From Saprospiraceae bacterium (lineage in GTDB: Bacteria > Bacteroidota > Bacteroidia > Chitinophagales > Saprospiraceae): a DNA stretch of 7,043 nucleotides. Shown here piece after piece: positions 1 through 5,767 of the stretch. How positions within the stretch are numbered: position 1 is the first letter of the stretch; each line of letters starts with the position of its first letter. The DNA lies in NCBI GenBank assembly GCA_013361075.1, contig JABWAJ010000297.1, forward strand, positions 1 to 7,043. Direction: 5' to 3'. The position numbers and the translations under genes were made by a program. The notes beneath the pieces are model-generated. The model was given only the letters and a program-made list of their open reading frames with translations. It did no database searches and was not told the DNA's origin.

Positions 1-1773
1 ATCTTCGCTTTCCGCAATATTGTTGGCAATGCTGTCAGAAAAAATGAACCCATCCTGCATGACTGCCCCGCATTGCGAACGCCAGAGTTGCGGGTCTACG
101 TTGGATAGGGGAACTTTACCAACGCGGATAATGCCCTGAGTAGGCTGGTAAAACCCGAGCAAGAGCTTGATGAGCGTAGTTTTACCACTTCCGCTGGCGC
201 CAACAATGGCCGTTATTTTGCCCTGCGGAACCGTCAGGGAAATGTCTTTCAGGGCCATTGGTGCCAATGGGTTGTATTGAAACGATACATTCTCGACCTG
301 CAAGTCTCCGGATGAAGGCATCAGATCGGTGTACTCAGCGGCTGTTTCTTCCTCTATCTCGTGTATTTCACTCATGCGCTCTAAACTGATGCGTGCGTCC
401 TGTGCTGCCCGGATGAAGGAAATCAGCTGAGATAGAGGAGCATTCATCTGCCCCACAATGTATTGAATTGCCAGCATCATGCCCAGCGTCAGGTCACCGC
501 CGATCACGGCCCTCGCTGCTATGAAGGTAATGAGGATGTCTTTAAGCTGGTTGATGAAAAGGGCCCCGGCGTCCTGGTATTGCACAATGGCTAACGAACG
601 CACATTGACCCGGAATAACCGGGCCTGAATATGTGCCCATTGCCACCGGCGTTTGCGTTCGCTGCGCTGCAATTTGATTTCCTGCATGCCCTGAATCAGT
701 TCAATCAGGGCATTCTGGTTTTCGGACTGTTCGCGAAAGCGAAGGTGGTCTACCTGCGCTCGTTTGCGCAGGAAAAGTAAAATCCAGGAGAAGTAAAGCG
801 CAGCTGAAAACAGGAAGACGAAAAAAATGAGCGGGTGGTAGATGGCCAGCACCAGGCCAAATATGACTAAGCTAAACAACGAAAACAGCGTATTGAGGGT
901 AGAGCCTGTCAAAAAGACCTCGATGCGGCGGTGATCACCAATGCGCTGCAGGAGGTCGCCGGTCATTTTAGTATCGAAAAAACCAATGGGCAGGCGCATG
1001 AGCTTGGCAAGGAAATCGGAAATGAGGGCAATGTTCACCCGTGCACCAATGTGCAGCAGTATCCAGCTTTGGATGAAATTGGCCGTCATCTGGCCCAAAA
1101 ATAAAGCCAGCTGGGCAAACAGAATCAGTGTGACAAAGCCCAGATCCTGATTGTCCACGCCTTTGTCAACAATGGCTTGCGTCAAAAACGGAAAAATGAG
1201 CTGGAATACGCTGACAATCATCAATCCGGCAACCAATTGCCACAGCAGGCCCCTGAATGGCCGCAGGTATTGCAATAAATAGGACAATCCCCTCCGGCGT
1301 TGGATGGGTTGGGCTTCTTCCCGGGTGTAAAATTCCGGGGTAGGCTCCAGCAGCAGGGCAATTCCCTTATTGCCCTCTCCGACCCAGTTTTTTAAAAAAT
1401 CGGCATGGGGCAGTTTCATCTTGCCGGCAGCCGGATCTGCAATCCATACGTGGCTCCGGTTGATTTTATAAACAACCACAAAATGGCGTTGCCGCCAGTG
1501 AACAATGCAGGGCAGGGGGGCATCGGCAAGACCGTTTTCTTCGGGAGTTGAGCCCCTTAACGGCAATTTTACTGCCAGCGTACGGATGCCTATGCTTTCA
1601 GCTGCTTCCACAATGCCCCGAAGTGATACCCCTTCACGGTCAATATAGGACCTTTCGCGCAGGTATTGCACGGGGTAATGTTTGCCATAATGGGCTGCTA
1701 CCATGCGCAGGCAGGTAGGGCCACAATCCATGGCATCTAATTGGCGGTAAAAAGGAAAGTTTCGCAGGGGCAT
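1..1773 (-). CDS. Peptidase C39 domain-containing ABC exporter, 3' end cut off by window
   Basis: Inner-membrane ABC exporter whose cytoplasmic N-terminal C39 protease removes a double-glycine leader from a peptide substrate before ATP-driven export; this role is known for the family, and the substrate here is unknown. The frame is open from 1773 to base 1, giving 591 residues. The C39 domain (about 1-145) shows Gln11 (oxyanion hole), Cys17 in MDCGPTCL, His97 in RHFVVVY and Asp113 in IADPAAG, so the catalytic set is intact. The transmembrane domain (about 165-460) has hydrophobic segments near 174-198, 213-236, 298-335, 405-422 and 430-455, with the coupling-type stretch LIELIQGMQEIK at 357-368. 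The ATPase domain starts near 490, with Walker A GASGSGKT at 525-532 and the Q-loop Gln573. Signature, Walker B and switch His lie beyond the edge; the family is usually about 700-740 residues, so some 130-150 are missing. ATG at 1773 is the first start after an in-frame TGA at 1791-1789; no Shine-Dalgarno is present. No precursor peptide or accessory protein gene is visible nearby. Confidence 0.93.
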   Translation of the reverse strand, partial: MPLRNFPFYRQLDAMDCGPTCLRMVAAHYGKHYPVQYLRERSYIDREGVSLRGIVEAAESIGIRTLAVKLPLRGSTPEENGLADAPLPCIVHWRQRHFVVVYKINRSHVWIADPAAGKMKLPHADFLKNWVGEGNKGIALLLEPTPEFYTREEAQPIQRRRGLSYLLQYLRPFRGLLWQLVAGLMIVSVFQLIFPFLTQAIVDKGVDNQDLGFVTLILFAQLALFLGQMTANFIQSWILLHIGARVNIALISDFLAKLMRLPIGFFDTKMTGDLLQRIGDHRRIEVFLTGSTLNTLFSLFSLVIFGLVLAIYHPLIFFVFLFSAALYFSWILLFLRKRAQVDHLRFREQSENQNALIELIQGMQEIKLQRSERKRRWQWAHIQARLFRVNVRSLAIVQYQDAGALFINQLKDILITFIAARAVIGGDLTLGMMLAIQYIVGQMNAPLSQLISFIRAAQDARISLERMSEIHEIEEETAAEYTDLMPSSGDLQVENVSFQYNPLAPMALKDISLTVPQGKITAIVGASGSGKTTLIKLLLGFYQPTQGIIRVGKVPLSNVDPQLWRSQCGAVMQDGFIFSDSIANNIAESED

Positions 1774-1862
1774 GGGTGTGTACGTTTTTCAATGGGATGA
1801 AAGGTAAAGATGATTTTTGAACAGGATGAATTTGAACACTAAAAATTGATGCTTTTCGCAAA

Positions 1863-1903
1863 CAAACCTACCCGAAAACTATACATGGGCCCGACAACCC
1901 AAA
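1863..1903 (-). promoter_or_regulatory. Candidate Bacteroidota-type promoter for the C39 ABC exporter
   Basis: On the minus strand, 1870-1863 reads TAGGTTTG, an exact match to the phylum's -7 consensus TAnnTTTG. The nearest upstream TTG (-33 element) lies 24 bases away, slightly long. An overlapping alternative pairs TTTG (1903-1900) with TAGTTTTC (1881-1874) at an 18-base gap; here the spacing is better but the -7 has one mismatch. Either would give a leader of about 85-95 bases before the ATG at 1773. Short AT-rich motifs occur by chance, so the position is tentative. Confidence 0.38.
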
Positions 1904-1916
1904 ACCATTTCCTGCC

Positions 1917-1971
1917 GTTTTATATTAATTTTATGTAAATTACACTTTCCTAAAATCAAAACCCTCCTATT
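1917..1971 (+). promoter_or_regulatory. AT-rich leader of the TonB-dependent receptor gene
   Basis: The 55 bases before the receptor ATG are strikingly AT-rich (for example 1917-1943) compared with the flanking genes, as expected for a promoter or leader in Bacteroidota. The best -7-like octamer is TAATTTTA at 1926-1933 (one mismatch to TAnnTTTG), but no TTG sits at the right distance upstream, so no exact promoter can be named. There is no Shine-Dalgarno sequence; the CCTCC at 1963-1967 is the complement of one and would not pair with 16S rRNA. This is the receptor side of a 198-base divergent region shared with the ABC exporter. Confidence 0.3.
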
Positions 1972-4788
1972 ATGAAGCAAAAGCACTACTTATTCACCTT
2001 GATTTTTGTGGCCCTGTCTGTAACCGGACTGGTAGCCCAAACTACCCTTAGCGGGAAAATTACGGATGCCGAATCGGGAGAACCTATTTATGGAGCAACC
2101 ATTGTTGTCAAAGGTTCAAATGTAGGCACGGTTACCGATTTTGATGGCAATTACACCCTGAATGCACCCTCAGGGGCAACTACGATTGTGGTGAGCTACA
2201 TAGGATACAAGAGCGAAGAATTGGCCATTAGCGGCGGGAAATTGGATGTGGCACTTTCAGAGGGCATTGAAATCGAAGCGGTTACCGTTATTGGTTCCCG
2301 AAATGCGACCCGTACCAAACTCGAAACCGCCGTACCGGTTGATGTCATCCCGATTGCCTCTGTGATGAGTGAAGTCGGACAGGTAGACCTGAACCAGATC
2401 CTTACCTACATTGCGCCTTCTTTCCAATCGGCCCGCCAAACCATCGCCGACGGTACCGACCACGTGGATCCCGCACAGCTGCGGGGCCTTGGCCCCGATC
2501 AGGTGCTGGTCCTCATCAATGGCAAACGCCGGCACCAGAGCGCCCTGGTCAATGTAAACGGCACAGTAAACCGCGGCACCGTTGGCACTGACCTTTCGGC
2601 GATTCCGGCCTCTTCCATTGAACGCATTGAAATTTTGCGCGATGGCGCTGCGGCGCAATACGGCTCTGACGCCATTGACGGGGTGGTGAACATCGTTCTG
2701 AAGCAAAAAACCGGCATTCTGGACGGCAGCATCAGCTATGGCCTGAATGCAACAACCTACGATAAAAACTATGCCCTGTTTAAACTGGCGGGCAATACCG
2801 CTGATCCGGGCGTCAGTGTAACAGATGGCAATACCCTTCAGGCTGGTTTGAACTATGGATTTAAGTTAGGCAGAAAAGGGTTCATCAGCCTGACCGGTGA
2901 ATACATCAGCCGCGATGCGACCAACCGTGCAGGCACCTACACCGGGCAAGTCTATCCAAGTGTAAACGGTGCCGACAAAAGCGACTCGATCATTGTGGCG
3001 CGGGGCCTTACCCGCGAAACGTTTGACATGCTCATTGGTGCTTCCGAAATGAAAGGTGGCGGGGCCATGTTGAACGGCGAATACGGCCTTAGCAAAAACT
3101 GGACCCTCTATGCTTTTGGCGGCTACAACCAGAAAAACGGGGTTTCGGCCGGGTTCTACCGCTACCCAAGCTCCATCGCCAGCGGCGCCAGGGTTTATGC
3201 CACCAATGTACTTGGCATTTATCCGAACGGCTTCCTGCCTATGATTGAAAGTTCCCTGGCCGACCTTTCCGTTGCAGCAGGTTTGCGCGGAAAACTCGGC
3301 GAAAAATGGAACCTCGACCTCAGTCATACTTACGGCCAGAACGCGTTTGATTTCACCATTACCAACTCGGTCAACTATACGCAGTTTGCGAACAACGCAG
3401 GCAACAAGCAAACGGAATTTGATGCAGGCGGACTCGAGTTTACCCAAAATACGACCAACCTGGACCTGTCCCGGAAATTTGATGTACTGGAGGGCCTCAA
3501 CCTTGCCTTTGGTGGAGAATACCGTTCGGAGGCATTTAGCATCCGGGCTGGAGAGGAAGCATCGTGGCGAAACTTCGACACAGGTTCTGCTGCGGCTTCG
3601 GGCGCACAGGTGTTTGCAGGTTTTTTTCCGGCCAATTCAGGGGAAAATTCGCGCAATAGTGCTGCCGGGTATGTAGACCTTGAGCAGGATTTTACCAAAA
3701 ACTGGCTGGTCACAGCTGCGGTTCGTTATGAAAATTATTCTGATTTTGGCAGCACGTTCAATTATAAAGTTGCAACCCGTTATAAAATCGGGAGCAGCCT
3801 CTCGCTGCGTGCTTCGGCGAACTCTGGTTTCCGGGCCCCTTCTATGCAACAGCGTTTTTACGCAAAAACAAATACCCTTTTCATCAATGGTCCGAATGGC
3901 CTCGTTCCGCAGGAAGTAGGTACGTTTACCAACGACAGCGAACCAGCCCGCATTTTGGGGATACCACAATTGCAGGAAGAAACCTCACAAAGCTATGCTG
4001 TGGGGCTAACCGCACGTCCGGCTTCCGGCCTCGAAATTACGGTTGACGCCTACCAGATCGACATTGACAACCGCATTGTGCTGACCAATAACTTCGGAAG
4101 TGGTGGCAACGCCGACCTTGCCGCACAATTGGCTGCAGCAGGTGCCGGACAGGCCAACTTCTTCTCCAATGCAGTCAATACAACTTCCAGAGGCATAGAA
4201 GCGGTGGTCGTTTATTCGAAGGCATTTGGGGCGCACGACTTTCGGGCAACCCTTGCCGGTGCGTTTATTGACAACGAAGTGGAAAAAGGTGCGGACGGCA
4301 AACCCCTCATCAACGCGTCACCCATTTTGGTCGAAACAGGGCAGGTAGGCAACTATTTCAACCGCGAAGACCAAAGCCGCATTGAAGTAGCCAACCCAAA
4401 ACACAAAATCAGTTTTACGCTGAATTATAAAATAAACAAATTCAGTGCCATGCTGCGGGCAGTTAATTTTGGTGAGGTCGTGTATCTCGATGCAACGATT
4501 GACCCGACAAGACCGGAAAACTTCCCAACCAATGCCTTTTCGGGACAAAAAGAAACGCTTGACCAGACGTTCGGGGCAAAAACTGTATTTGACCTTTCCC
4601 TGACTTACCGCCTTGTGGAAGGTATTGGTTTCACCATCGGTGCCAACAACCTCCTGGATACTTATCAGGACATCCATGCGCATTCGGGCAACATGAGCCT
4701 CGGGCGTTTTGTCTACAGCCGGCGGGTGCAGCAGATGGGCTTCAACGGGCGCTATATTTTTGCGCGTTTGAAGTTTGACATCAGGTAA
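1972..4788 (+). CDS. TonB-dependent outer-membrane receptor with CarboxypepD_reg-like N-terminal domain
   Basis: Outer-membrane, energy-gated uptake channel of 938 residues; the substrate cannot be told from sequence. Residues 1-22 are a signal peptide (basic start MKQK, hydrophobic core, LVA before a likely cut at Ala22/Gln23). Residues 25-98 form a carboxypeptidase-regulatory-like beta-sandwich (SGKITDAESGEPIYGATI, then GTVTDFDGNYTL and SYIGY), typical of Bacteroidota receptors. A TonB-box-like stretch EAVTVIGSR follows at 102-110. The plug spans about 118-246 and contains LRGLGPDQVLVLINGKRR, SAIPASSIERIEILRDG and AAAQYGSDAIDGVVNIVLK. The rest is a beta-barrel, with alternating aromatic strands such as FISLTGEYISR and NWLVTAAVRYENY, and a last strand YIFARLKFDIR. 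It ends in Arg rather than the common terminal aromatic. No SusD-like lipoprotein gene is adjacent, and the length and organisation do not suggest SusC. It is divergent from the ABC exporter and convergent with the sulfur operon, so it is probably monocistronic. ATG 1972 is set by the signal peptide. Confidence 0.95.
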   Translation: MKQKHYLFTLIFVALSVTGLVAQTTLSGKITDAESGEPIYGATIVVKGSNVGTVTDFDGNYTLNAPSGATTIVVSYIGYKSEELAISGGKLDVALSEGIEIEAVTVIGSRNATRTKLETAVPVDVIPIASVMSEVGQVDLNQILTYIAPSFQSARQTIADGTDHVDPAQLRGLGPDQVLVLINGKRRHQSALVNVNGTVNRGTVGTDLSAIPASSIERIEILRDGAAAQYGSDAIDGVVNIVLKQKTGILDGSISYGLNATTYDKNYALFKLAGNTADPGVSVTDGNTLQAGLNYGFKLGRKGFISLTGEYISRDATNRAGTYTGQVYPSVNGADKSDSIIVARGLTRETFDMLIGASEMKGGGAMLNGEYGLSKNWTLYAFGGYNQKNGVSAGFYRYPSSIASGARVYATNVLGIYPNGFLPMIESSLADLSVAAGLRGKLGEKWNLDLSHTYGQNAFDFTITNSVNYTQFANNAGNKQTEFDAGGLEFTQNTTNLDLSRKFDVLEGLNLAFGGEYRSEAFSIRAGEEASWRNFDTGSAAASGAQVFAGFFPANSGENSRNSAAGYVDLEQDFTKNWLVTAAVRYENYSDFGSTFNYKVATRYKIGSSLSLRASANSGFRAPSMQQRFYAKTNTLFINGPNGLVPQEVGTFTNDSEPARILGIPQLQEETSQSYAVGLTARPASGLEITVDAYQIDIDNRIVLTNNFGSGGNADLAAQLAAAGAGQANFFSNAVNTTSRGIEAVVVYSKAFGAHDFRATLAGAFIDNEVEKGADGKPLINASPILVETGQVGNYFNREDQSRIEVANPKHKISFTLNYKINKFSAMLRAVNFGEVVYLDATIDPTRPENFPTNAFSGQKETLDQTFGAKTVFDLSLTYRLVEGIGFTIGANNLLDTYQDIHAHSGNMSLGRFVYSRRVQQMGFNGRYIFARLKFDIR

Positions 4789-4851
4789 TTTTTGAGACGC
4801 CTGATCAAAGGCAGCAAATACCGGGCATTGCAGTGACCGGCAAGTACAACA

Positions 4852-4880
4852 GGAGGCTCCCCAAATTTTGGGGAGCCTCC
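4852..4880. terminator. GC-rich hairpin between convergent genes, probable bidirectional terminator
   Basis: A near-perfect inverted repeat: GGAGGCTCCCC (4852-4862) pairs with GGGGAGCCTCC (4870-4880) across an AAATTTT loop, and the AAA/TTT of the loop could extend it to 14 pairs around one base. It lies 63 bases after the receptor stop and 52 bases past the stop of the DsrE2 gene on the other strand, the expected place for a shared terminator. Neither side is followed by a good T-run (CTCATTTACA on plus, TGTTGTACTTG on minus), so as a classic intrinsic terminator it is incomplete. It could also act by protecting 3' ends of transcripts. Confidence 0.72.
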
Positions 4881-4932
4881 CTCATTTACAGGCTGTTCAA
4901 GATCAACGTAGTAAGTAGTCTGATTCAGGATC

Positions 4933-5415
4933 TTAAATAAACAGCATGTGCGTTCCTACACCTGAGCCTTGTTTGTAAAAATCGCCCACCGTGATCACTC
5001 CGTCTACATCGTCGTATAGATCCTCTTTCTGGTAGTGAAACATATCCATGGCTAATTTACAGGCCCAGAGTTTGACACCTGAAGCTTTCAGAATGTCAAG
5101 GAATTCATGTACATCCGGCATGTCAATCCGTTCCATTTCTTTTTTCATCATGTGCGTGGCCAGGGCTTCCATTCCGGGCAGTCCGCCCAGCAACGTGGGC
5201 ATGTGCATGGCAGGATTGCCTACCGTTGCGATGTGCAGGTGTTCCAGTTTCTTTTTGTGTATGGCCTCCAGACCAAAAAAGGTAAAGAACATTTCTGCTT
5301 CGATCCCTTCCATTCTTGCGCCGTTGGCGAGTACGAATGCTGCGTACACATTCTCAAGCGTCGCTTTGGACAGGATGATCATCATTTTTTTTATATCGCC
5401 ATTGTTATCATTCAT
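4933..5415 (-). CDS. DsrE2-type (DsrE/DsrF/DrsH-like) sulfurtransferase
   Basis: Small protein of 160 residues, no signal peptide, probably cytoplasmic, of the DsrE2 branch of the DsrE/F family; members are thought to accept and pass on sulfane sulfur as a cysteine persulfide. Recognisable parts are the first strand and helix KKMMIILSKATLENVYAAFVLANGA (9-33, quoted here in two pieces: KKMMIILSKATL, then ENVYAAFVLANGA), EMFFTFFGLEAI (41-52), a Met/Gly-rich middle (68-91) and GVKLWACKLAMDMF (113-126). Cys119 is the only cysteine in the protein and sits at the family's conserved position. ATG 5415 is used; the internal Met11/Met12 would cut into the run-up to the first strand. No transmembrane segment is evident, unlike some longer DsrE2 forms. 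It is the last gene of the operon, 26 bases after the DsrC/TusE-like gene, without a Shine-Dalgarno. The context suggests it exchanges persulfide with that protein or receives sulfur produced by the SQR-like enzyme. Family assignment is firm; the direction of sulfur flow is inference. Confidence 0.88.
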   Translation of the reverse strand: MNDNNGDIKKMMIILSKATLENVYAAFVLANGARMEGIEAEMFFTFFGLEAIHKKKLEHLHIATVGNPAMHMPTLLGGLPGMEALATHMMKKEMERIDMPDVHEFLDILKASGVKLWACKLAMDMFHYQKEDLYDDVDGVITVGDFYKQGSGVGTHMLFI

Positions 5416-5441
5416 GACCGTTGTTTTTTAAAGTGAAGCAG

Positions 5442-5750
5442 TTAAATGCAACTGGCTGGTTTTGGAATACCGGCAATTTTGGATGCCGTTTTTAAAGGCG
5501 CTACCGGAAAAAGCTGGTAAAATTCCTTGATGTCTACCACGCCGCTTTTTCCGATTTTGCGGATGCTGAGCGGGCTGTCATTTTTATATTCCTTTTGGAG
5601 ATATTCGATGACCTGCCAGTGCCGTGGCGTCATCTCAACGTTGGCTTCCTGAGCCAGATTCGTGCCGATTGCCTGGTTCCACTGAGCAAAATTGGTGAGG
5701 TATCCCTCTTCGTTAACCTGTACGGTTGTTCCCGCAATTATCTTTTCCAT
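5442..5750 (-). CDS. DsrC/TusE-family sulfur carrier protein with single C-terminal cysteine
   Basis: A 102-residue cytoplasmic sulfur carrier of the DsrC/TusE family, in which a cysteine on a flexible C-terminal arm bears a persulfide. Family landmarks are EEGYLTNFAQW (14-24), TPRHWQVIEYL (41-51), SPLSIRKIGK (59-68), EFYQLFP (76-82) and the terminal arm KIAGIPKPASCI (91-102). Cys101, the penultimate residue, is the conserved carrier cysteine (CysA). The position 11 residues earlier, cysteine (CysB) in dissimilatory DsrC, is Ser90 (KTASKIAG). It is the only cysteine in the protein. From memory of the Desulfovibrio DsrC and E. coli TusE sequences, the middle region aligns with DsrC without gaps, while TusE is longer there; the active-site pattern is that of TusE. 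It therefore should carry a thiol persulfide but cannot form the CysA-CysB trisulfide. It lies 17 bases after the SQR-like gene and 26 before the DsrE2 gene. No tusBCD or mnmA is present to support a tRNA-thiolation role. Confidence 0.9.
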   Translation of the reverse strand: MEKIIAGTTVQVNEEGYLTNFAQWNQAIGTNLAQEANVEMTPRHWQVIEYLQKEYKNDSPLSIRKIGKSGVVDIKEFYQLFPVAPLKTASKIAGIPKPASCI

Positions 5751-5767
5751 GAATGATTTATTTTAAA

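Noticed and set aside
1640..1861. Minus-strand 73-codon frame overlapping the start of the C39 exporter
   Set aside because: It is out of frame with the exporter, covers the conserved C39 region in the wrong frame and resembles no known peptide; no double-glycine leader is present.
1963..1967. CCTCC just before the receptor ATG as a ribosome binding site
   Set aside because: This is the anti-Shine-Dalgarno sense rather than the Shine-Dalgarno sense, so it would not pair with 16S rRNA; other genes here lack such sites too.
2866..3447. Long minus-strand open frame (193 codons) opposite the receptor gene, with others at 2257-2706 and 3375-3713
   Set aside because: They lie wholly antisense to a convincing TonB receptor, show no recognisable domain or low-complexity-free fold signal, and are explained by the codon pattern of the plus-strand gene.
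4899..4934. Short inverted repeat AAGATC...GATCTT overlapping the DsrE2 stop codon
   Set aside because: Six-base arms separated by 24 bases are expected by chance; the strong hairpin at 4852-4880 explains termination better.
5048..5431. Plus-strand open frames over the DsrE2 gene (5048-5431, 5107-5436) and over the SQR gene (5819-6076, 6170-6556, 6635-7021)
   Set aside because: All are antisense shadows of genes with clear family motifs.
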